From NCBI RefSeq assembly GCF_002088945.1, contig NZ_NCSU01000007.1, forward strand, positions 248,001 to 312,000: 64,000 nucleotides of DNA, in the 5' to 3' direction. The position numbers and the translations under genes were made by a program. Numbering within the stretch: the first letter of the stretch is position 1; every line of letters starts with the position of its first letter. The stretch is from Henriciella pelagia. Its GTDB lineage: Bacteria > Pseudomonadota > Alphaproteobacteria > Caulobacterales > Hyphomonadaceae. Below the pieces are notes generated by a model that was not told where the DNA came from, ran no database searches, and saw nothing but the letters and a program-made list of their open reading frames with translations. Positions 42,194 through 50,814 of the stretch are shown here, in pieces.

Positions 42194-44644
42194 ATGTCCG
42201 CGCCAACTGACCTTCCCATTGAAAGCCTGCTCGGCGAGATCAGCGAGACGCTGCGCGCCGAAAAGCGGCTTGTCCTGGCCGCCCCGCCGGGCGCAGGCAA
42301 GACGACCCGCGTGCCGCTCGCCCTTGCCGGACTGATCGACGGCTTCCAGCCGCTGGAAGGTCGCATCCTGATGCTGGAACCGCGCCGTCTCGCCGCTCGC
42401 ATGGCCGCCGACCGGATGGCAGCAACACTGGGTGAGCGCACTGGAGGGCGGATCGGCCTCTCGACGCGTATCGAACGCAAAGTCTCGAAGGACACTGTGG
42501 TCGAGGTCATCACCGATGGCCTCTTCGTGCGCCGCCTGCTCGCAGACCCGGCGCTCGAAGGTGTCGCCTGCGTGATCTTCGATGAAATCCATGAGCGTAG
42601 CCTGAATGTCGATCTCGGGCTCGCTCTCGCCATGGAAGCGCAATCCGTATTTCGCGAGGACCTTCATGTCCTCGCCATGTCCGCCACGCTGGATACCGGC
42701 AAGTTTGCGGGCGTCATGGGTGCGCCGGTGATCGAAAGCGAAGGCCGGCAATTCCCGGTCGAAACGAAATATCTCGGCCGCACGCGGGACAGGATCGAAG
42801 ACCAGATGGCCGGCGCCATCGAGAAGGCGGCCCGGGCTGAATCCGGCTCCATCCTCGCCTTCCTGCCCGGCGCTGGCGAAATCCGCCGCACGGCGGACCG
42901 CCTGTCGAGCCTGCCAGCCAATATCAGCGTCCACCCGCTCTTCGGTGCTCTGTCGCCAAGAGAGCAAGACGATGCAGTGAAACCCGCGCCCGAAGGCCGC
43001 CGGAAGATCGTGCTTGCGACGGATATCGCAGAAAGCGCGCTCACCATTGATGGCGTGCATGTCGTCGTGGATTCCGGGCTTGCGCGCGTACCGGAATTCG
43101 AACCCGCCAGCGGCACATCGGTTCTCAGAACCATCCGCGCCGCCCGCGCCAATGTCGACCAGCGCCGGGGCCGCGCCGGCCGGCTTGGCCCAGGCGTCTG
43201 CTACCGGTTGTGGGACGAGGAAGAGACCCGAGGCCTGATTGCCGCCCCCGCACCCGAGATCCTCAATGCCGACCTTTCAGGCCTGCTGCTCAGCCTCGCC
43301 GAATGGGGCGAAAGTGATCCGGCGCGCCTCACCTGGCTCGATGCCCCGCCGCCGGGGCGGATCAAGGCGGCTCGCGAGGCGCTGCTCGCCTATGGCGCCC
43401 TCGATGAGACTGGCAACCTCACACCGCGCGGAAAGGAAATGGCGAAACTGCCGCTCGATCCGAAATGGGCGAGCCTCATTGCCGCCGCAGAGAATGATGG
43501 CGAACGGGCGCTCGCCTCCGAGATCGCGGCGCTCGCGAGCGAGGCCGGCATTGGCGGCCAGTCGGCCAGTCTGGTTGACCGACTGGAGGGCTTCAGGCGT
43601 GACAATGGCCAGCGCGCCAAGGCCCTGAAGCGACAGGCCGAACGCTGGTCGAATGGCGCAAAACCGTCAGCGGACGCAGCGACCTTCCTTGCCCGGTCAT
43701 GGCCGGGACAGATCGCGAGGCGCAGGGATGGCTCGCAAACGAGTTATCTCCTCGCCAATGGACGCGCGGGTGAATTGCCGGCCGACACGGCACTCTCGAA
43801 ATCAGACTGGCTGGTCGTTGTCGACATGGTCGGCGCGGCGGGGCGCGCGCGGATTACGCTCGCCTGCCCTGTCAGCGAAGCGGATGTGCTTCGTATTTCG
43901 CCGCCGCAGACCGATGAGTGGGCGGTCTTCGATCCCTCCACCCGCAGCTTCAAGGCAAGGCGCGTGAAGGCCGTCGGCAAGATTGTGCTGTCTGAAACGC
44001 CCCTGCCCCAGCCATCCGGCGAAGTGGCCCGAGATGCGTTTCTGGTCTTTGTGCGAGAGAACGGATTGAACGAGGCCGGCCTCGGCGATGCTGCCCGACC
44101 CATCCTCGCGCGGTTGAAACTGCTGAACGGTGCGTTTGGTGAGGAATGGCCCCCGATCACGGAAGACCAGCTGATCGAGACAGTGGATGAATGGCTCGCC
44201 CCGATCCTCGGCTCCAAAGCCTTCCAGTTCCCGTCCGATGGTGCGGCCAGCAATGCCATCAGGCAATCCCTCGGCTGGCCGAAGGCGCAGGAGATTGAGG
44301 ACCTGGCACCATCCAGCATCGAGCTGCCGAGCGGGCGCAAGGCTGAAGTCGATTATCTCAGCGAAAATGCGCCGCTCATCGAAGCCAGGGCGCAGGAACT
44401 TTATGGCCTGACGCGTCAGCCTGCCATTGCAGGAGGACGCGTGCCCGTCACCCTGCAACTGACCTCGCCCGCAGGCCGGCCCATCGCTGTCACGAAGGAC
44501 ATTTCAGGCTTCTGGTCTGGCGGTTATTGGGACATGGCGAAGGATATGCGAGCGCAGTATCCGAAGCATGATTGGCCCGACGATCCGGCCAAAGCCAAGC
44601 CGCATGTCGGCATGACGAAAAAGCGTCTTAAGGGGGGAGATTAG
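42194..44644 (+). CDS. hrpB: ATP-dependent helicase HrpB
   Basis: 816 residues, a DEAH/RHA-type helicase. Motif I APPGAGKTTRVP (about 33-44), motif II DEIHERS, motif III SATLDT, motif VI QRRGRAGRLGPG, the HA2 and the HrpB-specific C-terminal domain (WLAPILGSKAFQ, VDYLSENAPLIEARAQELYG, TKDISGFWSGGYWDMAKDMR). The C-terminal sequence separates HrpB from HrpA. Its RNA target is not known. Confidence 0.95.
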   Translation: MSAPTDLPIESLLGEISETLRAEKRLVLAAPPGAGKTTRVPLALAGLIDGFQPLEGRILMLEPRRLAARMAADRMAATLGERTGGRIGLSTRIERKVSKDTVVEVITDGLFVRRLLADPALEGVACVIFDEIHERSLNVDLGLALAMEAQSVFREDLHVLAMSATLDTGKFAGVMGAPVIESEGRQFPVETKYLGRTRDRIEDQMAGAIEKAARAESGSILAFLPGAGEIRRTADRLSSLPANISVHPLFGALSPREQDDAVKPAPEGRRKIVLATDIAESALTIDGVHVVVDSGLARVPEFEPASGTSVLRTIRAARANVDQRRGRAGRLGPGVCYRLWDEEETRGLIAAPAPEILNADLSGLLLSLAEWGESDPARLTWLDAPPPGRIKAAREALLAYGALDETGNLTPRGKEMAKLPLDPKWASLIAAAENDGERALASEIAALASEAGIGGQSASLVDRLEGFRRDNGQRAKALKRQAERWSNGAKPSADAATFLARSWPGQIARRRDGSQTSYLLANGRAGELPADTALSKSDWLVVVDMVGAAGRARITLACPVSEADVLRISPPQTDEWAVFDPSTRSFKARRVKAVGKIVLSETPLPQPSGEVARDAFLVFVRENGLNEAGLGDAARPILARLKLLNGAFGEEWPPITEDQLIETVDEWLAPILGSKAFQFPSDGAASNAIRQSLGWPKAQEIEDLAPSSIELPSGRKAEVDYLSENAPLIEARAQELYGLTRQPAIAGGRVPVTLQLTSPAGRPIAVTKDISGFWSGGYWDMAKDMRAQYPKHDWPDDPAKAKPHVGMTKKRLKGGD

Positions 44645-44805
44645 GCGCGAAAAGTTTCTCCGAAACACAGCACGAATGTCCACATAATTCATAAAACACC
44701 CAATACTTTTTCCTTTTCCCCGAATATTTGAAAAGACGATCCGATTAAAAGGGCGTAAGATTGTTGACGCGGCGATCCTGTCGCGAATTGTGGGGAGTAT
44801 TTACA

Positions 44806-45294
44806 ATGCCCAAAAAAATCATCACTTCTGGCGCTATTATTTCTGTTCTCTGTATAGCCTGCGGACAACCGATTTCGTCGGCGGAAACGGAAACCGCATC
44901 CACTCCACAGGAAGCGCCAATCACGCGATCGGCTGGCGATACCAATCTGCAATGGGGGCCTTGCCCCGACATCTTTCCATCCGGATGCAAGATTGCCGTG
45001 CTTCATGGCGACCCGGCCAAACCCAACGCCGATATTTTTCTGGAGGTTGAAGCCGGCTCCCGCCTCACAACTCACACACATACCTCAGCGGAACGCATGA
45101 TCCTCGTCGCTGGCGAACTCAGTGTTCAATATGAAGGGTTTGCTGCGCAGACCCTTACACCAGGCGACTACGCCTATGGTCCGGCCGAGCTGCCGCACAA
45201 GGCAGAATGTATCAGTGACGTTCCATGCACTTTGTTCATCGCGTTCGAAAATCCAGTCGATGCGATGCAGGCCGAAAGCAATTTCGGCGAATAG
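44806..45294 (+). CDS. cupin-domain lipoprotein
   Basis: 162 residues from ATG 44806 (GGGGAG nine bases upstream). A lipobox-like SVLCIAC|GQ marks it as a probable lipoprotein. The cupin core (TTHTHTSAERMILVAGELSV; later PGDYAYGPAELPHKAEC) has the His-x-His and Glu metal ligands. Codon use and the upstream DNA (44690-44760) are more AT-rich than neighbours, which may hint at acquisition. Ligand unknown. Confidence 0.8.
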   Translation: MPKKIITSGAIISVLCIACGQPISSAETETASTPQEAPITRSAGDTNLQWGPCPDIFPSGCKIAVLHGDPAKPNADIFLEVEAGSRLTTHTHTSAERMILVAGELSVQYEGFAAQTLTPGDYAYGPAELPHKAECISDVPCTLFIAFENPVDAMQAESNFGE

Positions 45295-45342
45295 TCCTGG
45301 CATGTTCCAAGCCTTGCTGAGGCCGAATGCGGGCAACGACCG

Positions 45343-45768
45343 TCAGTTCGGACGGCGCTCGTCGCCCCAGTCCATGCCCATCGTCTTCTTCATCCAGTCG
45401 GAGAAGGTGGACGGCTTTTCGAGGTTCTTCGGATCAAGCGTACCGAATGAAACGATTGGGCCTTCGGCGGTTTCGAGCCGTACGCCGGCAATCTGCTGGT
45501 GCGGGCTGCCCCAGTTGCCATAGCTGGTTGACGGGTCGAGCAGCAGCATGACTTTCGTGCCGCCATTGCCTTCGCGATCCCGGCCAAAGACGAGGCCATA
45601 GACCTTTTCGCGTGAGAAACCGCCGGAATGGCCCTGCCGCTTGCCGTCGAGCAGCACCTCGTCCCAGAGGAGATTGCGCCGCCATTGCAGGACATGCATC
45701 TCGTCGTCATCGGTGACGATCTTGATATCGACCTGGTGAAGCGAAACACGGACAAGTTCAGCGCGCAT
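45343..45768 (-). CDS. conserved-looking protein of unknown function
   Basis: 141 residues from ATG 45768. No signal peptide or spans. Stretches such as VDIKIVTDDDEMHVLQWRRNLLWDEVLLDGK, SREKVYGLVFGRDREGNGGTKVMLLLDPS and GVRLETAEGPIVSFGTL suggest a beta-sandwich. I do not recognise the family. The stop is close to that of the convergent cupin gene. An inverted repeat at 45790-45808 lies in its promoter region. Confidence 0.65.
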   Translation of the reverse strand: MRAELVRVSLHQVDIKIVTDDDEMHVLQWRRNLLWDEVLLDGKRQGHSGGFSREKVYGLVFGRDREGNGGTKVMLLLDPSTSYGNWGSPHQQIAGVRLETAEGPIVSFGTLDPKNLEKPSTFSDWMKKTMGMDWGDERRPN

Positions 45769-45789
45769 GGGAGGCGTCCTTCTCATTAT

Positions 45790-45808
45790 ATTATCGAAAA
45801 ACGATAAT
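45790..45808. promoter_or_regulatory. operator-like inverted repeat ATTATCG-N5-CGATAAT
   Basis: Perfect 7-base arms around AAAAA, 22-40 bases upstream of the start of the 45768 gene and between it and the VOC gene. AT-rich symmetrical repeats at this distance are typical of ArsR-, TetR- or Rrf2-type operators. No regulator gene lies next to it. Confidence 0.5.
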
Positions 45809-45825
45809 TCAAAATATGAAGACGG

Positions 45826-46206
45826 TCAAGCGCGCTGCGAAACCGAGAGGACGTTTTCGTCCGGGTCCTTGAACCACAGGATCCGGATGTTCGTGCCCGG
45901 CACCGTCCAGATCCTGTTCTCGTCCTGCCCCATGCCATCGAACACCAGAGGCTCGACGCCTTTGGAGACAAGGTGAGCGCGCATGGCGAGGATATCCTCC
46001 ACTTGCCAGTCGAGCACGGTGAAAGGCTGCGGCGTGAATTGCGGGACCTTGGAGATGCGAAGTTCTGCGCCGGCCAGCTGATAGACGACGGCAAAGTCAT
46101 CTTCCTCGACCAGGTCAAGACCGAGCACGCCCTCATAAAAGTTGCGGCAGGCGCTCGCCTTGGTGGTGGCCAGGAAAAAGCTCGCCTTGGCAGACTGGAT
46201 GTCCAT
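45826..46206 (-). CDS. VOC (glyoxalase/bleomycin-resistance) family protein
   Basis: 126 residues, one pair of VOC beta-alpha-beta-beta-beta modules: KASFFLATTKASACRNFYEGVLGLDLV and VLDWQVEDILAMRAHLVSKGVE, ending IWTVPGTNIRILWFKDPDENVLSV. The PGTN-IRILWFKDPDEN segment holds the C-terminal Glu metal ligand. Function cannot be assigned. Its ribosome site (GGGAG) is inside the 3' arm of the hairpin at 46213-46240. Confidence 0.85.
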   Translation of the reverse strand: MDIQSAKASFFLATTKASACRNFYEGVLGLDLVEEDDFAVVYQLAGAELRISKVPQFTPQPFTVLDWQVEDILAMRAHLVSKGVEPLVFDGMGQDENRIWTVPGTNIRILWFKDPDENVLSVSQRA

Positions 46207-46207
46207 G

Positions 46208-46240
46208 AAAAAACGCTCCCCTCACACTTGAAGGGAGCGT
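46208..46240 (-). terminator. terminator of the Met/His-rich protein gene, overlapping the VOC ribosome site
   Basis: Read leftwards, ACGCTCCC (46240-46233), a 12-base loop and GGGAGCGT (46220-46213) are followed by a run of T reaching 46208. The VOC start codon begins two bases on, at 46206. It is 50 bases after the stop of the 47382 gene, so it should end that transcript. Confidence 0.75.
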
Positions 46241-46290
46241 CGCTTTTCAGGGCCAGTTCGTCAAATCAAGTCTGACGACGCGCGAGCCGG

Positions 46291-47382
46291 TCAGAACGCC
46301 TTCTGCCATCCCAGCGTCAGCGTGTAGTCGGTTTCCATCTGCGGGCCATTGAGGTCGCGGTGCAGGGGGACACCGAATTCAAGCGCCAGCCTGTGGCCTC
46401 TCTTCCAGCCCTCGGAACCGGCAAGATTGACGCCGAACAGCGCCTCAACGGTTTCGCCGCCATGATTGTCCGGATCGGCCGTCTGCACAGGTGCCATGAT
46501 GTTCGGGTCAATGCCGTCAATCTGGCCCTGCGTCTTCGCTTTCAGGCGACCCGATACCGACACCCATGGGCGGGGCTCGAAAGCCAGCCATGCGGTGCCT
46601 TCAAGCACATCGCCCAGCGCATACCCCTCATCATTCTCATCGAGGCGCACGACGCCGGACAGTTGCGCACCATAGCTCCACTGGCCACTCCGGCTACGCG
46701 CTGTGACGGCAGGCTTGAGGTCATAGGTGCCGGAGCCGAGCTGCATCGGATAAGGCATGCGTAGCTCCGGCTGCATGTTCATCGGCGTCAGCACGGTGTC
46801 GGTCTCGGTCATCGAGCCGGTCGGCAGGGACAGCATGACCGACAGGTTGACCTGGCGATGGTCATGACTGCCATCATCCAGACCGAAGATCGCGCCAACG
46901 CTCGTATCGCCGAATCCGGAGGCCTCGGTGGTGAAGTTTCCAAGCACGCTTGTGCCCATGCCGCCCATATAGGTGCGGTGATCCATTTCCTTCGAATGGT
47001 AGTTCACCATGCCCATCAGCGTGATACGGTCGGTCAGGCCATACATCGCCCCCGCCATGTGCATCTTCATCGGCATTTCGAGCGGCACGACACGCAAGGT
47101 CGGCGGCATCATCGGCGCGCCAGCGAACCGGTTGGGTACAGTGGTGGCGATCGTGTCCGGGTCTACGCTGTCGGTCCCGATCCGGTTTCCCGACATGTCC
47201 ATGTGCATGTATCGGTAAGACAACATCCACTCACCCTTTTTGTGGCGGTGGTCGGCCATCACACCGATGGGCGCATGATCGCTGGCATAGCTGACAGTGC
47301 CGCCATCGCCTTCATGGGCGTGAACGATAGGAAGAAGAGCGGCGTTGAGCGCGGCCGCGGCGCATAGGGCTTTAAAGGTCAT
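46291..47382 (-). CDS. Met/His-rich outer-membrane protein, probably metal related
   Basis: 363 residues with a signal peptide (MTFKALCAAAALNAALLPIVHA). The mature N-terminus is rich in His and Met (HEGDGGTVSYASDHAPIGVM, MLSYRYMHMDMSGN, PMKMHMAGAMYG, MVNYHSKEMDHRTYMGGMG), and alternating beta strands run to the C-terminal LTLGWQKAF, an aromatic-ended barrel. Similar proteins occur in copper-resistance clusters. The neighbouring DUF2946 gene upstream supports a role in copper or another soft metal. The gene ends at the terminator at 46240. Confidence 0.78.
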   Translation of the reverse strand: MTFKALCAAAALNAALLPIVHAHEGDGGTVSYASDHAPIGVMADHRHKKGEWMLSYRYMHMDMSGNRIGTDSVDPDTIATTVPNRFAGAPMMPPTLRVVPLEMPMKMHMAGAMYGLTDRITLMGMVNYHSKEMDHRTYMGGMGTSVLGNFTTEASGFGDTSVGAIFGLDDGSHDHRQVNLSVMLSLPTGSMTETDTVLTPMNMQPELRMPYPMQLGSGTYDLKPAVTARSRSGQWSYGAQLSGVVRLDENDEGYALGDVLEGTAWLAFEPRPWVSVSGRLKAKTQGQIDGIDPNIMAPVQTADPDNHGGETVEALFGVNLAGSEGWKRGHRLALEFGVPLHRDLNGPQMETDYTLTLGWQKAF

Positions 47383-47457
47383 TGAATGTCTCTGAACGTG
47401 AACAGGAATGGCTGCGCTGTCTGCGATGGGGCAGACAGGCGTGCGAAAGGTTCCGGT

Positions 47458-47811
47458 TCAGCTCAGCGGCGGTCCATGGGGCGGCGCGCCTGGCCAAAGC
47501 GGCAACCGGGGGTGCGCCGCATCGGCCCGTCCCGGTGAGGACTGAACATGCCGCATCCGGCTGCGTTGCGGCAGAGCCGGAGGATTGGCGCTGATTGCGA
47601 AGGGCACCGTACAGTCGCCGCAGCATGTTGTGTGGGACGTGTCTTCCTGTCCGCCGCCGACCCTGATCTCGATGGTGCGATGAAGGCCGTCGCCGCAGAG
47701 CGGGACAGCGATCGTCTCTCCCGGCACAATACGCAAATGCGCCTGCGCGCCATTCGCGAAATAGGCAAGGAGGGCAAACATGCCCAGGATATGAAAGAGC
47801 CGCCTCTTCAT
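47458..47811 (-). CDS. DUF2946 family protein, Cys-rich, probably periplasmic
   Basis: 117 residues from ATG 47811. A hydrophobic N-terminus (MKRRLFHILGMFALLAYFANGAQA) is a likely signal peptide. The DUF2946 pattern follows: VPLCGDGLHRTIEIRV and HTTCCGDCTVPFAI, four Cys suited to metal binding. Members sit in copper/heavy-metal loci. The start codon sits in the loop of a 12-bp hairpin (47795-47823). The Met/His-rich protein gene follows 75 bases on. Confidence 0.8.
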   Translation of the reverse strand: MKRRLFHILGMFALLAYFANGAQAHLRIVPGETIAVPLCGDGLHRTIEIRVGGGQEDTSHTTCCGDCTVPFAISANPPALPQRSRMRHVQSSPGRADAAHPRLPLWPGAPPHGPPLS

Positions 47812-47823
47812 GAGACGGCTCTT
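47795..47823 (-). promoter_or_regulatory. hairpin enclosing the DUF2946 start codon
   Basis: In the mRNA, AAGAGCCGUCUC pairs with GAGGCGGCUCUU: 12 bp with one U-G pair. The 5-base loop is AUGAA, whose first three bases are the start codon. The AAGAG that would serve as ribosome site is in the 5' arm, so initiation must require the hairpin to open. Confidence 0.55.
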
Positions 47824-47873
47824 ATGTAGTTGGGGCTGCGCCGACAATGCGACGTTTGCGCGTTTGCCGAGCC

Positions 47874-48494
47874 CTACCGGCCAGCAAGGCGCAGGAATCG
47901 GTCGCGCATGTCCTTGTCGGTCTTGAAGACGCCCGTGAACTGGGTGGTGATCGTCGAGACGTTTGGATGATGGACACCGCGCGTTGTCATGCACTGATGG
48001 ACCGCGTCAATCAGGACGGCGACGCCGGCTGGCGCGAGGCTTTCGGTCAGCGCGTCACAGATCTGCGCCGTCATCGTCTCCTGCGTCTGCAGGCGCTTGG
48101 CGAAGATTTCAACAACGCGCGCAATCTTGGAGATACCGACAACAGCCTGGGTCGGCATATAGGCGACGTAAGCCGTACCGAGGAAAGGCGCCATGTGGTG
48201 TTCGCAATGGCTTTCCACATCGATTTCGCGAAGCATGACCATGTCATCATAGCCCTGCACATCCTCAAAGGTGCGCGAGAGATATTTGACCGGGTCTTCG
48301 TCATAGCCCTGGAACCATTCCTTATAGGCATTGACCACGCGTTTCGGCGTGTCGAGCAGGCCCTCACGGCGCGGATCGTCGCCGGCCCATGCGAGCAGCG
48401 TGCGAACTGCGTCTTCTGCTTCCTCCTGCGTCGGCCGTTTTACCGGCTCTGCATTCGCAAGCGATGTATCTGTCGTGATGGCATCCATCGCCAT
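47874..48494 (-). CDS. folE: GTP cyclohydrolase I
   Basis: 206 residues. It makes 7,8-dihydroneopterin triphosphate from GTP for folate. GLLDTPKRVVNAYKEWFQGY, the zinc-site ESHCEHHMAPFLG, KIARVVEIFAKRLQTQETMTAQI and the C-terminal TTRGVHHPNV are conserved. An ATG two codons on is an alternative start. Confidence 0.97.
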   Translation of the reverse strand: MAMDAITTDTSLANAEPVKRPTQEEAEDAVRTLLAWAGDDPRREGLLDTPKRVVNAYKEWFQGYDEDPVKYLSRTFEDVQGYDDMVMLREIDVESHCEHHMAPFLGTAYVAYMPTQAVVGISKIARVVEIFAKRLQTQETMTAQICDALTESLAPAGVAVLIDAVHQCMTTRGVHHPNVSTITTQFTGVFKTDKDMRDRFLRLAGR

Positions 48495-48868
48495 AGCTGA
48501 AATCCTGTATTCTGAGGGACGGGGGTCGAGCCAGATGTTCTGTGAGTGCGCCCTTGCACTCCAATACCGGACTTAACGCCCGCCCGAGTTGTACCCTCAG
48601 GGCGTGGTTAGAGACATAGGGCAAACTGATTCGTTTTTCCAGAAAATCGAGCGGTTTTCGCAGCGTCAGCCTCTCGCGGCGACGCTGCAAACCCCGATGT
48701 CACTTGGCGCTTTGACCCCGCTGTGGCATAGAGCCCACGCCCACATTGAGGAATGTTGCATATGGCCTTCGCCGCGAACAGACAGTGTTGTAGCCACTGA
48801 CACAGACAGGCCGCGCAGATGCGCGCCGCACTTGCTTTGTTTTTACTTTCCCGGCCTAGAAGACCCCG
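48495..48868. other. gene-free stretch between folE and cysS
   Basis: Divergent promoter region of 374 bases. No ORF with a ribosome site or familiar product is seen. Two hairpins stand out: GCAGCGTC/GACGCTGC (48660-48667 and 48681-48688) and GGC-C-GCGC/GCGCGCC (48809-48827), the latter followed after 12 bases by TTTGTTTTT. The first could lie in a long leader of folE. A regulatory RNA is possible but nothing fixes its ends. Confidence 0.5.
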
Positions 48869-50254
48869 ATGACCATCAGACTCTACAACACGCTCGGACG
48901 TGAAAAGCAGATTTTTGAACCGCAAGACCCGTCACGGGTGACGATGTATGTCTGCGGCCCGACCGTGTATAATTACGCCCATATTGGCAATGCGCGCCCG
49001 CCCGTCGTGTTCGACGTGCTGAACCGCTTGCTCCGCCGCACTTATGGAGAGAGCGCGGTCGTTTATGCGCGCAACATAACGGACGTTGAAGACAAGATTA
49101 TCGCTGCATCGCTGGCGGACGGGACGCCGATCCCTGAAATCACGCGCAAATATGCCGATATCTACAACGCCGACACCAGCGCGCTGAACGTCCTGCCGCC
49201 CACCATCGAACCATGGGCGACGCACCATATCGACGGCATGCTGAAAATCACGCAGCAGCTGGTAAAGAAGGGCTATGCCTATGTCGCCCCGTCCGGCGTC
49301 TTCTTCGACGTCGAGCAGATGGAGGATTATGGCAAGCTGTCCGGCCGCAAGCTTGAGGACAATGAGGCCGGTGCCCGCGTCGCGGTGTCCGATGAAAAGC
49401 GCAATCCGGCGGACTTTGCCCTCTGGAAGTTCGCCAAGGAAGGCGAGCCGGAAGACGCGATCTGGGACAGCCCGTGGGGCCGCGGACGACCCGGCTGGCA
49501 CATTGAATGCTCGGCCATGATTGCAGCGACGCTCGGCAAGACGATCGACATCCATGGCGGCGGCATCGACCTTCAATTCCCGCACCATGAGAATGAGATC
49601 GCCCAGTCTGAATGCGCGCATGGCGAGCCTATGGCCCGCTACTGGCTGCACAATGGCTTTCTCGACATGGACGGCGAGAAAATGTCCAAATCGCTCGGCA
49701 ATGTGAAGCTGATCCACGACCTTCTGGCCGACTGGCCCGGCGAAGTGTTGCGCTTTGCACTGCTCTCGGGCCACTACCGGGCCCCGCTCGACTGGACGCG
49801 TGACCTCCTCGAGCAGTCGAAGACGACCCTTGGCCGCATCTATGGTGCGCTTCGCCGCGTCTGGCAGGCCGAAGGCGGCGTGGCCAGGGACAAGGGTGTG
49901 CTCAAGGCGCTGCAGGATGACCTCAATACACCTGTTGCGCTAGCTGAGCTCTCAAGACTCGCCTCTGAGGCGAATCAGGCCGCTGATGCAAAAGACGAGG
50001 CCCGCATGACGCAGGCGCGGGCGGACCTGCTCGACGCGGGCGAATTGCTCGGCCTTCTTTCCCTTTCCCCATCCCAATGGGAACAGGGCGGCAGCGATGA
50101 TGACAAGGCGCGGATCGATGCGCTCGTCCAGGCCCGCGTCGATGCGCGGGCGAACAAGGACTGGGCCGAGGCAGACCGTATCCGCAACACGCTCGCCGAA
50201 GAAGGCATCGAGATCATGGACGGGCCGCAAGGCTCGACGTGGCGCCGGGTTTAG
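48869..50254 (+). CDS. cysS: cysteinyl-tRNA synthetase
   Basis: 461 residues, class I. The zinc-site Cys and HIGH-type motif are CGPTVYNYAHIGNARP (about 28-43); GRPGWHIECSAM has further zinc ligands, and KMSKSLGN is the KMSKS loop. The C-terminal anticodon-binding helices end in KDWAEADRIRNTLAEEGIE. Complete. Confidence 0.97.
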   Translation: MTIRLYNTLGREKQIFEPQDPSRVTMYVCGPTVYNYAHIGNARPPVVFDVLNRLLRRTYGESAVVYARNITDVEDKIIAASLADGTPIPEITRKYADIYNADTSALNVLPPTIEPWATHHIDGMLKITQQLVKKGYAYVAPSGVFFDVEQMEDYGKLSGRKLEDNEAGARVAVSDEKRNPADFALWKFAKEGEPEDAIWDSPWGRGRPGWHIECSAMIAATLGKTIDIHGGGIDLQFPHHENEIAQSECAHGEPMARYWLHNGFLDMDGEKMSKSLGNVKLIHDLLADWPGEVLRFALLSGHYRAPLDWTRDLLEQSKTTLGRIYGALRRVWQAEGGVARDKGVLKALQDDLNTPVALAELSRLASEANQAADAKDEARMTQARADLLDAGELLGLLSLSPSQWEQGGSDDDKARIDALVQARVDARANKDWAEADRIRNTLAEEGIEIMDGPQGSTWRRV

Positions 50255-50268
50255 GCGATGGTGCGCCC

Positions 50269-50814
50269 ATGAAATCCTCGTGGGTCCCCATTGCAGCGGC
50301 AGCGCTGATCTCGCTTGTCGCCTGCTCACCGAACCCGGCAGCGCCTGAGCCCGTCGAGGATGCGGGCCACACGCTCTATCTTGTCCGCCATGCCGAGAAG
50401 GTGCTCGATGTCGACAATCCGCCCCTCACGCCCGAGGGTGAGACGCGGGCGACAGAGCTTGCCGATATGCTCAAGGATGCCGGTATCGAGGCTGTGTGGT
50501 CGACGGATTATCTTCGTACCCGGCAGACGGCAGGACCGCTCGCCGCGGTGCTTGACATCGACATACAGTTCTATGACCCCAGTGATCTTGCAGCCTTCGC
50601 CGATACGCTGCGCGCCAATGGCGAAACCGCGCTGGTTGTGGGCCATTCGAACACCACGCCCGATCTTTCTGCTGCGCTTGGCGGCGAACCCGGTGAGCCG
50701 ATCTTCGAGCCGTCGGAATATGACCGGCTCTACGTGCTGACAGGTGTCGGCACAGGCCGTGTCGAGACGGAGATCAGACGATTTGGAGCGCGCTATGACG
50801 CAAGCGGCGGCTAA
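50269..50814 (+). CDS. histidine-phosphatase-family lipoprotein (SixA/PGAM fold)
   Basis: 181 residues from ATG 50269. A lipobox (ISLVACS) places it in the envelope. The phosphatase motif LVRHAEK holds the phospho-accepting His, with WSTDYLRTRQTAGPLA and VVGHSNTTPD completing the site. The secreted location suggests a scavenging or signalling phosphatase rather than SixA. It starts 15 bases after cysS and overlaps the next gene by 20 bases. Confidence 0.85.
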   Translation: MKSSWVPIAAAALISLVACSPNPAAPEPVEDAGHTLYLVRHAEKVLDVDNPPLTPEGETRATELADMLKDAGIEAVWSTDYLRTRQTAGPLAAVLDIDIQFYDPSDLAAFADTLRANGETALVVGHSNTTPDLSAALGGEPGEPIFEPSEYDRLYVLTGVGTGRVETEIRRFGARYDASGG

